DNA of 64,000 bases from Colias croceus. Lineage: Eukaryota > Arthropoda > Insecta > Lepidoptera > Pieridae. The stretch's first letter is position 1. Every line of letters starts with the position of its first letter. Positions 23,567 to 38,300 of the stretch are shown piece by piece. The stretch is taken from the NCBI RefSeq assembly GCF_905220415.1, contig NC_059537.1, forward strand, positions 4,563,622 to 4,627,621, in the 5' to 3' direction. The position numbers were made by a program, and so were the translations under genes. The notes beneath the pieces were generated by a model that was given only the letters and a program-made list of their open reading frames with translations, searched no databases and had not been told where the DNA came from.

Positions 23567-24457
23567 ATATGATTATATTCTGTGAATAGACGTAGAGGGT
23601 AGAACTAAAGTGGGTACTGAAGTTGGAAAGCTTGGGCTTAAGCTCTCGAAAATTAAATAGGACTTATCATACTTACGTATGCATTCACTCATACAGGGAT
23701 ACATATTCAAAATTATGGCACGCTATTGTAATTTCTATAATTTTACATTCACAGATTCGGTAAAAGAACCTTTCTTTTGCTGTACTGCTATATTTACAAA
23801 ATTACTCATCTTTAACTATCGTAATAGGAAACATTCCTATCTAATTAGGAACATTTCTCGTTACATACAGGTGATTAAACTATTTTATGTTGATGATAAT
23901 ATTTATTGGAAATTTGTTGTAACGTTATCAGCAACAATTGTGTGAGATAAGGTTTTGGTAACGATTAGTAAGTGATAAAGGCACCGATTGTATTGACTCA
24001 CATATTTTTGCAGGTACTCCGAGTTTATTCTCAAGGTTCTTATTAATTTTATGATTTATATAGTAGATATTATATTAAACGTTTAACTATATTATGTTTA
24101 AAAATAAAATGTTCAGTACCTATATTTACTAGATCTACATAAAATATATTTGAGGTCTGTAAATAAAAAATAACAAGTTAAAAGGAATAAAACAAATTAA
24201 TGTAGTATGATCACTTTAATCTCCTTTCTTTTAATATCATTAAATACTTACAATACAAACATTGATTAATTAGGAACAAGTTGTTTTCTAAAAAAAGGTT
24301 GTTATCTGAATTTATAAAATAAAGATATTAGGTATAAACTGAATGATTTGCTGAATGATGCTTTATCATTTAATCATAGAAATTTGTCTTGTTTTCATTT
24401 TCTTGTTTATTTCTAAAACAAGAGAGTTAAGGATATTCGGTTGCATTATCTAAGTAT

Positions 24458-24655
24458 ACTAATATTATAAAGCTGAAGAGTTTGTTTGTTTGTTTGAACG
24501 ATCTAATCTCGGGAACTACTGGACCGATTTGAAAAATTCTTTCGGTGTTAGATAGCTCATTTATCGACGAAGGCTATACGGTATATATCATCACGCTACC
24601 GGCTACGACCAACAGGAGTGGAGCCACGGGGGTGAAACCGCTCGGAGCGGTTAGT
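24458..24655 (+). mobile_element. Interspersed retroposon tail (AAGCTGAAGAGTTTG family)
   Basis: It begins 'taatattataaagctgaaga', then (gttt)n, 'tctcgggaactactggaccg', and a GC-rich end 'gtgaaaccgctcggagcgg'. I recognise the layout as a common lepidopteran interspersed repeat; the exact family is not assigned. An inverted, decayed relative ends near 28540. It lies in the R3-R4 spacer, just past the R4 stop. Confidence 0.6.
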
Positions 24656-24918
24656 AATTTATAATGGTCTTCCGTAAATCTCTCATGTAAATAACAAGTC
24701 CTTATCGTGAAAGTATAAATAACGCCACTCAATTAAATTATTATACACGATGATTATGGAATATATGTCAGCCTAGTGATCTCGACTCTCGAGTTATCGC
24801 AATTATACGAAGAATTATCCTATCTATTTCTACTTAAAATCCTTCTTATCACATATTTACAAAGAAAATCATCAAAAATTTTCCGTTTACTCTAAATCTT
24901 AGCATCTAATATTGTTTA

Positions 24919-27578
24919 TTAATTTAAAATCCATCTGCTCAATGCATCTCGACCCACAACTATGAAGCTGACCAAGAAATGTAGGATAATGATCAGAACA
25001 GCAGAGAAGACTCCCGTCAGTACAGCTATACCAGGATTGCTCCAGTCGAGCATTGGATAGACGAACGGGTTGCCAAACCTATGGGAAAGAAATAAACAAT
25101 CTTCAAATAAGTAAATAGGTGTGTATTTTATTGTACCTTTGAGTAAGGCTTTTGGTCAGCAGTGGAAGTTCCACGACTAAAACGACGAAATACTTTGGTG
25201 TATTATTTAGAAATTCAATTCTTATTTTAAAAGAACTTAAAACGAAATTTATTGAGTCGTCACGAATTTATCATATAAACATTCAGCCATTCGTGTGCTC
25301 TACGCGAGTTTACTTAGTATGATTCACTAATTCCAAAGCACTCATTAATCATACTTCAAATTTACCTTCGAATATATCTGAAAATCTTGGTATTAATACT
25401 ACAATCTGAGACTACAATCAGTTTGACCACTACATTAATCAGTATATCCAAATATTTTACCAATTTTCATCATCATTAAATGGCATAGGGGATGATTATG
25501 AACATTTTTAATATTTTAAAATTTAAAATAAATCACTTACATATCAGTCCCTCCAGCTGCATAATAAATAACACTGAAGAACAAGTAAACGAGTGCAAAT
25601 AGCACAACGTGGTAAAAGTGCAGCAGGTACACTGGCTGCCTTGCTGTCACCAGGAGCAGGAACATTACAACACTGTTGATAGCGTGGATGAAAATATCCA
25701 ATACTTTGTTAATGGCGAATTCGAGCTCTCCTGAAAATTTAAATGGTTATAATTTGTTTAGATGTTACCTTTGTAATATGCTCGTATAAAATGTTCCCTA
25801 ACTTTCGGGTACATGCCATAGATGATTCATTTAAGATTTAATTTAAGATATGATACAGATTACCTATCACTATCACTACATAGTATAAAACAAAGTCGCT
25901 TTCTCTGTCCCTATTTCCCTATGTCCCTTTGTATGCTTAAATCTTTAAAACTAGGTACGCAATGGCATTTGATGCGGTTTTTTTAATAGATAGAGTGATT
26001 CAAGAGGAAGGTTTTTGTACATAGGTAATTCAATAGGTTTTAGACTGAGCGGGCGAAGCCGCGGGCGCGAAGCTAGTCTATTATAAGTATATTAAAAGGC
26101 TGCTGAAACTGTACATCGAGAAGCGTAGGTCGTAGCATAAGTTCCAGTCGCGATGCGCTTTCAGTCGTAACAAATTTAAAAAATTCAATGTTTTTTTAAG
26201 CTATTTTATAGCTTCTATCGCGGGCCTTGAGCGCGGGGACCACAGACATACCTATTACTTGTATACGTAGTATATTATTATTAGTCTGTGCTATTACCTA
26301 CATTAAGACACAAAAAGTACAAAAAATATGACACGCTTGGTTTTCATACAGATCGCGGTACTTGCGTGGTCTATTTAGATCTATTGTCTGTGGCAGGGAC
26401 CGAATCCAGAAATTACGTAACGAAAAAACCTCACGCTCCCCACTCCGACGGGCACGGAGGTGTGGCTTGAAGGCTCAAGGCATGCTATGCAATAGCTTTA
26501 CCGCGGCAGTCCCCGAGTGCCACTCGTCTTTTTTATTATTTATTAACACTTTATTGTGCTGGCATAAGTACAAACATTAAAACTTATTACTAGTCTAGCA
26601 CAGAAGCGGCCTTATGACTTAAGAGTCACCACATTCTTCCAGACAACCTACTGTGTGGAGTAGATAATATTATGAAAGAAGAGGTAGGTAGGAAGTACAA
26701 AAAAATGTTTTTTTAGGGCATCACGGTGCAAATAACTTTAGGCACACTGGAATATTTGTTTAGGTTGCAAGCCTAACAGCCTTCTTTATTGTTGCAACTT
26801 TGAATACAAAGGCCGTATTGCCGGAAAGGGAAGTTCTTGGCATAGTATATGTTAATGCTGGACATGTGCGTTAATATAATTGCGACGGACAAACAATATA
26901 AAACTGTACCTATTAAAAATTTATAATTACCTCCATCTTCACTTACGAAACCCGACAGCAATGTCCAGTAAAATATAGTAATAAAGAATGACAGAGGAAT
27001 CGCTATGTTTGATGAAATCCAATAGACTTTTACTAACCACGGTAATTCGAAGTCGTCGCCTGTAATTTGAAAAACACTATAATTTCTATGAATCATAAGC
27101 GAAATGATATTAGTAACGACAATCATTCACAAAATAAATAATAGTTTATATTTAACTGAATTTCATAGCCTGAATTAATTTAATTTAATAATAATTTGAC
27201 AAACTACGAATCTTCGGATATTTTTATTAATTAATTGTAAGGTTTGTTTTTCACATTCAACTTACCGAAAGGCTGTTTTATATATGCATGTAAAGATACA
27301 GCAAATCCGATTCCCGTACATATCATATTCGCAGCGATTCCCCAATGAGTCAGGAAGATGGGCCAATACCCGCCCTCTCCACCTCTAGCAGTCAGCACTA
27401 TGGAAGATATTACTATAGCTATTGATCCAAAGAACAATATACCTCTAATTACCAATAAAGGTAAATAGGAATCGTTGCTTTGAAAACAACTCCCATAAAA
27501 GTCTGAAGCAGTTCGATATTCGAGTTTGAACATGCTACTTTGGAATTGCTTTTTGAAATATTTTTTGACGGCACCCAT
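24919..27578 (-). CDS. R4: rolling stone-like multi-pass membrane protein
   Basis: Coding exons: 27578-27266, 27059-26931, 25730-25541 and 25078-24919, predicted 263 aa, phases 1, 1, 2. The start is ATG 27578 (MGAVKKYFKKQF). Motifs: ASDFYGSCFQ, FLTHWG, LPWLVKVYWISSNIAI, FITIFYW, FIHAINS, YYAAGGTD and FGNPFVYPMLDW. A stronger-looking GTAAGT donor lies inside exon 2, but it would leave the wrong phase; the donor at 26930 (GTAATT) keeps the frame and gives SEDGGELEFAINK. The C-terminus is short (SRWILN). A candidate AATAAA overlaps the stop. The second intron holds a repeat segment at about 26360-26580. Close to R3. Confidence 0.92.
26049..26085 (-). repeat. RTE-like tail fragment (GC-rich head only)
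   Basis: 'gcgggcgaagccgcgggcgc', then 'gaagctagt', is the inverted GC-rich head of the RTE-like tails. The body is missing or unrecognisable. In R4 intron 2. Confidence 0.5.
26360..26580 (+). repeat. Putative retroposon 3' end in R4 intron 2
   Basis: A GC-richer segment ('acctcacgctccccactccg', 'ttaccgcggcagtccccgag') ends in a T-rich tail at 26527-26540. It looks like the 3' end of a lepidopteran non-LTR element. The short ORFs across it have no known domain. The family is not assigned. Confidence 0.4.
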
Positions 27579-29373
27579 TTTTTTCGTAAAAAATATAAAT
27601 TATACTGTTGCTAGTAACACGAACACCTGCACATTGGTTGGTAAACTTCGTTTGGTTGTCTACGTCACTTTGCTGAATCATCGATACCATTTGATTAGAT
27701 TTCAGATATTGGTCGAGGCTTAAATTATTTAATAGACTTTATTTATCACCGCACATTAATTTAAAAGCAGACAAAAATAAATGTTCCTATTTATTTATCT
27801 TACTACAAAATATTCTATCAAAAATAGTTTTATAAAAAGAATTCTAAAAAAATATTGAAATACATATTCCATACTTTTTAACCGACTTCATTACATATAT
27901 CTATAGGTAGTTTTTGTCTCTCAAAACGTCTAATGTTTAATGAACTTTTTTTATTTTATACCTATTACAAAAAAATACCAGAGTGAGAAATTTTATAATT
28001 TAATAATAATTAATTTTATAATTTTATAATAAAAAAATACCTAGTGATTAAATAGACAGACAGTGGCACAGTATTGTTTTGTAATCAACTGTAGTAGTCG
28101 TATAACTAAGTCGGTCAAGTGGTGTCTGCTGTGATACATGATCTTAAGATTATGATAAATTCGCTTGCAAACACTTCTTAAATTTATTAATAAATTTTTG
28201 GTATTCGCTTCAGTTTTATTTTCAACCGACTTCAAACAAAGTTTTAAATAATCCTAATTTTTTGTCAGTTAGGTACCTCGTAACTATCGACCCAGCACGG
28301 ATTTTTATAATTATTTTTTATTTAAAAGTTGGTGCATCTCCCATCACAATTAATCTGGTTTCGATCTATTTTTTATGAAACACTAAATTCGTGTGATCTC
28401 AAAAGAAATAAATAATTTTCATTGCTGCTCTATAGGTCACACAATAGGAATTTTTCAATTGAAAACAGTAGTTCCTGAGATATGCGCGTTCATATAAACA
28501 AACAAACAAGGAACTCTTCATCTTTATGATACAATAAATAGGATACCTAAATTTAGCAAAGTAAGCGTATTAAGTGGATTATGTATAATTTTATTGAGTG
28601 ATAGTAATGTTATCGATGACACAATAAAACAACCGTGAATATCAAAAAAATATTTATTATCTTAAAGATAGCTAAAGATATAAAATTTCGACAATTTATT
28701 ATGCATCCCTAAACAAATTTTCTTATGTAAGTTCCTTATTTATTACATTACAATGATCACAGGCTTACCCAGATTTAACAAGATTTTGAAACTTAATCAA
28801 TAAAATTTTCTAGCTATACACCTAATAATGTGTCACTAGTTTGAACGTCACATCTAAACTAATCATACTTTTACAAAGTTTAAGTCGTTCACCTATTTTC
28901 TTAATTAGTTTTGAAACTTGTAAGTCTTAATCATGAATAAATAACTAGATATGTTATATACAAAGGCACCTATTGTAAATATTAAGTATCGCCGCAATAG
29001 CAAGAGAACGAGAAAAATAAAAATTTAAATTAAATATTTTAAGTCTTTTAGGTAGTTGTATAAGTGGTAACGATGAATTATAATATAATATTTCAAATTT
29101 TGATTAAAATATTTGAATCAACATTTTATGTTAAAAGACCACTGACAATTTATCAATGTAGGTGAAGATTTACTTATCGAAAAATATTTTTTTCGATCGA
29201 ATGAAAATAGGAATTCCATACATCTCTTTGGTATTTAAGAAATTGTTCTATGAAAGCAGTCGTTGCTGTGTTGTTATTTGTAATTTCTTCTTTATTCTTT
29301 GTCTTAACATTCCATCAACTTTGTATATTACGGTCACAGTAAATAGGTATTATTATGTATTCTATTTACCGTG
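27579..29373. other. R4-R5 spacer
   Basis: AT-rich spacer between the R4 start and the R5 stop. It contains a decayed interspersed repeat at about 28236-28545 and several AATAAA signals on - (for example 28653-28658) that could end R5. No gene was recognised. Confidence 0.45.
28236..28545 (-). repeat. Decayed interspersed repeat
   Basis: It contains 'gttcctgagatatgcgcgtt', (aaac)n and 'ggaactcttcatctttatga', the reverse of the layout seen at 24458-24655. The match is partial. Confidence 0.4.
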
Positions 29374-32300
29374 TTATGGTTCAAAAGCGTCATTGTAGAC
29401 TCCATTTTTATTTTCCGTATATTTCCTGACAACGAAGTCACGTGTTGTTGCGATGCCCACTGCGAGCATGTGCATGAGAGCAAAGAATAGAGCTGTCAAA
29501 GTTAACACTATGATTGTCTCCAGAGGCTTCGACCAGTCTATCACGGGGTATATGAAGGGGTTGCCCCATCTAGAAAATAAAGGGATTGAAATTAACATAC
29601 GAGTATGGATTTTTTAAACAAATTTTTTTTGGTCATACAATGTTCTATGAATAAGAAATATCTGTATGTATAATAACAGATTAAAGAGTACATGATAACA
29701 TTGGCATTAATGATACATAGCTAAACGCGTAAATAGTGCCTTGTTTAAAATAAACGAGTTCCGGAAAAGCTTATCTTTGTAGAACAAAGTTAGCTCTGTA
29801 CTTGATAGTTTTTAAATGCAAAAGGTAATGGAATGATAAATATATAAAATCATAACATTGATTGTTTTAAAATAGTCTAGTCGGCAACACATCTTCGGAC
29901 ACGTCTTTCATATAAAAAAAAAATAGTACACAAAAATTGACATGAGGGTAAATTTTTTAGTTATTTATTCTTCCTTTAGTAGAAATTATAATAAATCTAC
30001 ATAACTAAAACACGAATCTATTAATAGAAATGGAAATAAAGGTTGTCTATGCTTGATTAATTGTAATAAATTACATTCATATGTAAATTAAATTAGTATT
30101 CAAAGATAGTACACAGAACACGAATCATCACAGATTATTATGATTTTCTCCTTGACACGGGAGGATACTGGTAGCTCAAGCAAGGTCTGATCTCCTTATA
30201 ATTACTTTTGAATAATATTATGGTTAATTAATTAAGAGTTGCTTATGTGCGACACAAAAATAAACATTTGTATTCACAATTTCGTAAGAATAAATATATT
30301 TTTTTGTTTGTTCTATTGTTCTACTAGATTTTCGCCCGCGGCTTCGCCCGCGTTTGCGAAGGAAAACCCGCATAGTTCCCGTTCCTGTGGGATGTCCGGG
30401 ATAAAAACTATCCTATGTGTTAATCCAAGTTACCCTCTATATGTGCGCTAAATTTCATTGTAATCGGTTCAGTAGTTTTTACGTGAAATAGTAACAAACA
30501 TCCATACATCCATATAAACTTTCACATTTATAATATTAGTAGGATAATAATATAAATTACCTATACTTAAATTAACTATTATTACTTAAAATTATGATGG
30601 AGTTAAAATTAGGTATTCGGGAATTAACTTGTGAAAGATTAGTTTAAGTGTCTAATCATGATGTTTGTAATGAGAAACAGTTATAAAAGTACATAAAGAG
30701 AGGTCAAATTTAATGCATAAATTCGACCTTCCCTTGCCGGTTAAATTCAAATATTTCGTCAGACATATGATAAAGTACAAGTAGGTACAACGATTTTGTA
30801 ACTTCCTTCCGTTGGATAGTCAGTACGATTTAATCGATACAGATGTTTAATTAATATTAAGCGACCTTAGATAAATATCAACGTATGTGTAATCAAAAGT
30901 TAGTACCTATTACGAAATTTGTACGCTGTTTATTTAAATTACCATATTATAAATACAGGACTTTAAGAAGGTTTATTATGTCATTCCGATAGAAGTAAAA
31001 TGTTTTTCTATAAATTATAGATTTATTATTTTGCCATTCAATTCGTTAACGTACATAATATTATAAGAGTTACTAAGCAATTTTTTTAGGCAGAAAATGG
31101 TTATAGTTATAATTAATCATAATTACTATGTATATCTATAGATAGAACAAACGGGTGACGCTAGATCATCAAGCAAGAAAAGTGTTTTTTCGAATCGGAT
31201 ATAAATTTAAACATTATTTATTTACCACTTAACAAGTGGCTATTTGCCGAAGTAAATAGATTCAGTTTACCTTCAGCAAAATTGATACTATACACTTATA
31301 CAAATGAACTAATCGTCAAAGGTATTCGCAAATATTATGTTGGCATGTATACTGTTTGGTTTATATGGTTAAACACTCACAAGGTTAGTGTTTATTGTCG
31401 TAGGATCTTTAGGACATTAAGTTTGTTAAACCCTAAAGTACTTAAAATTTTAAAGATTTTTGCAATGCATTTGATAAAATATGACGCCATGGAAAATTCC
31501 GAAAAAAACGAAGGATTTAAGATTATTTTTGTGTATTTCTTTATTTAATTTTTGTGACCTTTGGAAATTTTCAATTTATTTTATGAAATACGCTTTATGT
31601 TATATTTTGCCCGCTTCCATTCGCGATTAAGTATAATTTTAATATTTTGTAAATTGTGTCAATTAATTTAAATAAAATAAAAATATTCATTATACCTACG
31701 TATCGACGTTTTTCTTTTATTTTGTAATCTAAGGTGTTTCGCTTGTGCTTATGTTGTGTTTGTAATTTATGTAAGTAGTGTTTTTCGAAACTAAAATTAT
31801 AAATCAATCAAAAACCCTTAATCAACCGTTTCAAAAAGTGCTTCTTTGAAACAGTTGATTGAGTGTATTTATTCTTGAACTAGCTTCCGCCCGCGACTCC
31901 GTCCGCGCGGAAAAATTAAGAAAAATTAAGATTTTTTTTCTACGTATTTTTCCGGTATAAAAAGTATCCTATTTTATGCCCAGGATAATAAGGTATAATT
32001 ATACCAAGTTTCATCGAAATCGAACCGTTAGTTTTCACGTGATGCCTGAACATTCAGACAGACAGACAGACAAAAATTTTTTTAATCACATATTTGGACT
32101 TGGTATCGATCCAGTAACACCCCCTGCTATTTATTTTTTCAATATTTTCAATTTACAGAATTGACCCTTCTACAGATTTATTATATGTATAGATGTATCC
32201 CACTCTATAAAAATTCGTTGCGATTTTTTAAAGATAATACTGTGTTTTATGTTTCCTAGGGACACACAGCATGTAGCGATGTAGAGATGAATAGTGACTA

Positions 32301-35300
32301 CATATTTACAGCTCATTGCTGCAGAAGGTGAGTAGGATAAATAATGTTTTGTAAGTGTTTTGTGTATTCAAAACCCAAATCACAAATACATAATCGATAA
32401 TTTACATGAGATTATTGACATTTAATGTGGCATTTACGCAGTATTGAATTTACAAGTAGATATAAACTCTTCGTGAGTTTTGAAGGTTCCTTTAGAAGTT
32501 TAGACAATGTTATGTTTGCCCGTGAAAATTCAGTAGGTACATTTGATTGCCGCATGGCCACAAATATGAGCTTCGAATGAGGACGAATCTTACTACGATG
32601 TCTGATATAAATTATCCAATTTCATCAAAGCGTGAAATATGTTTCTGTCCTTTTATTCTCGTTGATATTGTTTTATATTAATATAAAAAATACGTAAGCG
32701 TTCGTGACAGTCGTTTTGTTGTGTTTTTGTAAGAATTCGTTTCTTTATATTTTGTAATTTACATAATATTTATCTGTGTTAGTTGACATATTACGATAAT
32801 CAGGTGTTATACCTATTATAAGTTTTGCTTAGATTAAGACTAGGTGGCCTATTATCTTAGATGTATCTATCGAATCTAAATTAATTTATAGATGATCCGT
32901 AATCAATGAAAAAATAATAATAAAATACTAATTTACTATTACAACAAACATTAATTGCTAGTTAATATTTAAGTACGATTGAAAATGGGGCGAAGAGATA
33001 GGTAATTTTTAAAACATAGTAAGACCAACGTTCTGCCTATTTAAAATACTAATATACGACTCTCTTTAGGTTGATAAGTATTAGTAAATAGATAAATGTT
33101 TCCGGGCATTTCTCACAACTCTATCTAGACAAAGGTTCTAAACTTGTAAAAATGAAACAAGATTGTTTTTACATATTTGAACAACACAAGGCACAAGTAA
33201 AAAGCACAATGTACATATAAAATACTCAAATGTGTTAAAATGTATGTTAATATAATTTATATTCTGTATAAATATCGAAATACTCCAAAAAACAACAAAA
33301 CACTGCCAAAATATATCAAATCTGTTCAGTGGCTTACTAAATGATTTATTATATTAGCAAGATGATATATTATCTAAGATGAGAGACGAGTAGAGCAACT
33401 TACGGATCATGTCCCTCAGCGAAGAAGTGCGCGAGCGTGAACAGCAGATACACCCCAGAGAAGTACAGCGGTTGCATCACATGCAACAGTCTACTGGGCA
33501 GCCGCGACAGCACCAGCTCGATCAACATGAGCCCCGAGTTCGCACCGTGCAGCATTACGTCCAGGATTGGGTTCGGCGCGTAATTCGAATTCCTGCCCGC
33601 TATACCAATCATAATTAATTAGATTACCTATTTTCCCCGCTATACCATATAATTAATTAGACTTATTTTCGTATATGGTGCAAACCGGTTTTTTGTGTGG
33701 CAATGTGTGACCTTTTTTTAATGTTTTTTAAATATGATAGGTGGTTGGTCGAAAAGTGGCACCTTGAAAGCCTGAAAGGTATAGCTGCTTTGCGTATCAT
33801 AACGAGAAAAAATAATGTTAGATTTTGACGCCATTATGTACCTAACTACTAACCTAACTTTTAGTTTAAAAATGTTTAGTGCGACAAATATGGGTTTTAA
33901 AACTAGTTTTGCTATTTTTCATGGCAAGTTACAGGTTGCTTGTTCTTCCCACAATCTTGACAAACTCCTGCCTATTTCATAACCACATTATATCTTCAAT
34001 GTCGTTGCAATTAGAAAAGTATATTTGCAATATTCATTAATTATTAATAAATCGAACTATCACGCGATGATAAAGAACTCTTGAAGTGTAAAACCTAATT
34101 AGCGTCAGGTCAATGATGATATTTTTAACCACATCAAAAATATGGTCTTTTATTATATTCGACATAACCTTAACGCTTTAGATTCGCCCTTTATGTGAAC
34201 ATTTTATTTTTAATTGCGAAAATACATATAATTGTCATTAGGAAAACCTTGGGAAAAACAATTTAAACTAATTCACGTGTAGTGAGGTCACATTGTGAGA
34301 GGATTAAAAAAATGGCTACTGTCACGCTAATGGTGCCCATGCATATTTCGGTCATGGACTTACATTTTTGGCGGTCGCCTTAATATCAAAAGTGTCAAAG
34401 TATAAATTAGAATGGATCATTAAAAGATACTACAACATTTTCTGTCTCAAATAAAATAACTCGTAATGAATACATACACGTGTTAAACGTGAATTTTACA
34501 TAATTGTTGTCTGGTCGTCATTTTGTATACATAGTTAGTTTAATAGAGCAAGCGATATATCAGGAATGCGAACACTTTTTCCAATTATGTGCATAAGAGG
34601 TGCTGCATTTTTAGTAATTGAATCCAAAAATTGAAAATAGCTGCAAAAATTAAGAAATATGCTGTGATAAATAGGTAACTTATTTGTTAGTCTCGGTATT
34701 TACGTGAATGTTGTAATATGATACATACATAACCTGAATGATGAGTCTTGAAAAATCTAAAATATATTTTATTTGAATAGTCTCAAGTCCATCATATATT
34801 TCAGTAATCAGGGTACGAATTATGAAGTAGGGGAGACCGGGGATGGTTGGCTATAGGGGCAGGTAGACTAAACAACAATAACTCGCCACCATCACGTGTT
34901 TTTCATCAACCAATCATGAGCGACGATGCCTCCCTACGACCCGCTAACTTGTGTGAAGTGAGCCGCCGCAGACGCGTGGCGTTCGTGAGTGGCATCACAT
35001 GTTGTATTTTTGGTCTCTGTAAGTAACTTTTTTCGTTCGTACTTTTTTTGTTATTGTGTCTTTGGATCTGTTAGAAACAATGCTGTTGTTATGCCAAATG
35101 TAAATATGATAATTTTATTCTATATTACACAGTATTGCTTCCATGTTAGTGCCAGAGTTTGCATATGATACGCAGGTGAAATTCAAAATGGCGTCAGGGG
35201 TTGGTTGACTAATTTTGTTCGGGGTAGATAGACTAATTGGTCAACCAAACCCTTTATAATAATTAATAAGTATAACATTTTATCATTTATTTAAAGAATT

Positions 35301-38300
35301 GTGTGGGCTAATGGTTAATGTGCATCATCAATGTAAACACTATTATAGTCTTCTCTCACGTACTAAATTATAGTTGTATTTTTACAGAAAATGAGGATCT
35401 GAAAGGGGTGATGTACCAAAAGATATCATAGAAAGAGCTTGCCACGCCAACAAAGAAATATCAAATTCCATACAAAACGTTGCATCGTTATGTGACTAAA
35501 CTTAAACAAAAGCTAGAACGTTATCTGAACCTCGGGAAAGCTGATTTGACCCTAGACACGGCGGGGTACATAAAAAATAGGCAGGTATTTAGCGATGACG
35601 AAGAAAATAAACTGGTAGCTTATTTGAAGACGGCTGCTGACATTTATTATGGATTAACACCGTATGAGACACGCAAGTTTGCATTTGAATACGCAAAAAA
35701 AAAAAAATAAAACTGCACCTGAATCTTGGAATACAAAATTAATGGCTGGCGAAGATTGGCTTGGTAATTTCTTAAAACGTCATCCCTCGTTATCAATAAG
35801 ATCACCTCAACCTACAAGCCTGTCTAGAGCTACGTCGTTCAACAAACAAAATGTAAGTGAGTTCTTTGTTAACTTGAAAACAGTTTACGAACGATTAAAT
35901 CTAAGCCCAGGTGATATTTGGAATGTTGATGAGACGGGACTTACAACAGTCCATGTGCCTAATAGAGTCATAGCTCGCCGGGGTATTAAAAATTTGGGTA
36001 AAATGACTTCGGCTGAAAGAGGCACTTTAGTGACAATTGCAGTAGCAATTTCAGCTCTCGGCAACATGGTTCCCCCGTTTTTTGTTTTTCCAAGAGGACA
36101 TTTCAAGGAGCATTTTCTTAAGGCGGGTCCTATAGGTTCAGACGGTGACGCTAACCCATCTGGGTGGATGAAAGAAGAAAATTTCATAAAATACGCAAAG
36201 CATTTTGTGAAACACGTGAAACCCAGTAAAGAAAAGCCTATTCTTCTGCTCTTGGACAACCACGACTCACATTTATAAATCGAGGTGCTGGATTATTTCA
36301 AAAACAATGGGATTACAGTTTTGTCATTCCCCCCGCATTGTAGACACAAACTACAACCACTTGACAGAAGTGTTTACGGACCTTTAGTAAAGTTCTTTAT
36401 TAACCAAGAATGGATCTCAAATTTAAGTTTGTTTATAATTAAATAAAAAGTTTCTATCATTTAGTACATTTTAATGTTTTATTTTATACTAATCCTCTTT
36501 ATTTACACTAATTACTGCCTAGGTCAACCTACCCCATGCCTATAGTCAACTTACCCCGGACATGGGGTAGGTTGACCAAGCGTCAGGGGTTTAGAAAATC
36601 GACTAAATAAATATTATAATGATAAATATATAGGTTATAGATTAGTATTTTAGGTACCTGAATAGTTCTTCTATCTGTATCAACTGCTATTTTTGTTATA
36701 TACAGTTAAACATCAGAGATATACGAGCTTAAGTCAAAAGTTAGTCAACCATCCCCGGTCTCCCCATATTTCATGCCCCATCTCTCCGGTTTGTGCCAGA
36801 TTTCCGATCTATCGGACATTGAGGGTAAAGAAATGGAGAGTGTACGTTTGCGCACATTAGTATTATAATAATATATCTTGCGCATTTGGCAGTCAACCAT
36901 GACATTTTTAGTATTTTAAAGAGCTATTAAATACTATTTAAATAAACTTTTGTTGTTACATTTACAATATTTATAGTAATAATGGAGATGAAAATGTAAG
37001 ACAATTTTATAGAATTGATAGTAAATATCATAATAAATGAAATACTTACGAGCTCTTAAAACAGCCCAATAGAATAATGTGATAAGGAAAGCCAGAGGAA
37101 CTGTTATGTTGTACAACACCCAGTACGTCCTCACGTACCATGGTAGACCTGAAATTGTTATTAATTTCTAAAAAAATGAACATTATAAAGTATCTACAAG
37201 ATTCGCATTTTATTATTACTTTCATCTAATACCTAGATGTGTCCCCGTTATTTATTTATTACATTACAGCTCTTGAAAACTTAATACTTATACCTACAAA
37301 TTAGTACTGGGACTCAAAATAATCAGTTATATGCCTCAGCCCCCATACGAGGAAGGATCAATCCTTTGCTCGTCTATAACAAATTATTCATCTTTTAAAT
37401 AATGCACCCCTTTTAATAAATTATTTTTAACGTTGAAGATAAGGTTGAAGATGTACTGTTATTTCGTCTTTTAATGTAATATTATTGACTTTTCTTAACA
37501 TCCAAATAAGTTACCATGAACACGATTTTATCATCCTGGAGTTTTAGTGTTTTTGCTTAAACATTTAAAATGTGTGTCAGTCGTAATTCAATCGTAAGTA
37601 CCTCATTAAATGCAGTAACAGAACATTAATTAATGCTTTTCACGTGTCAATTGGCGTAAACATAAATATGTTGCGAAATCCCGCTGCAACAATGCACAAG
37701 GCAATAATAATAACATTAAAATGACTTGTGAATTCATGGTCAAAGGCGAAGAACCTTTTGGAGCGGTTCAAGTAAAGTTGCGTCACCAGTGAAGATGTTA
37801 GAGACCTTGTGCTTTCATTCACACCCGAGGTTATAAAATACGATGTTACTTTTATGACATTTTTATTAATGCCTCTACACATATTATTAACTGACTCAAG
37901 AATAAGCATATTGTGGGTAATATGAGAGACAAGATTTTAACAGCTCAGTAAAAACTTTAGATCATATTCAACGGTTGAATCTTTTGGTTAAATAAATGCT
38001 ACATAGCAAAGAAAACATAATTCTACTGAAGTAGTAATAGTTTGAAATATTTGGCCTATATGTTGGTTGTATTTCTGTTTGGACACGCGCCGATAATCAG
38101 TTACCATTTCTCTGCCGGGATTAATGACATGTCGTGCCAATTTAGTTGACAATGTTGCAGTTGGACGTCCTAGCTACACTATTTATAGATCTAATATTGG
38201 CCTAGGTCTGGACAGTTTACAAGCCCAAGAATTTGTCAAAATCAATCGTAATAATCCTGCATTTATCCTACTTGCATCACAGTATTCTTATTCATAAAAC

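Noticed and set aside
26931..26965. Stronger GTAAGT donor inside R4 exon 2
   Set aside because: Using it would leave phase 0, while the next exon needs phase 1; the downstream donor keeps the frame and matches the paralogues.
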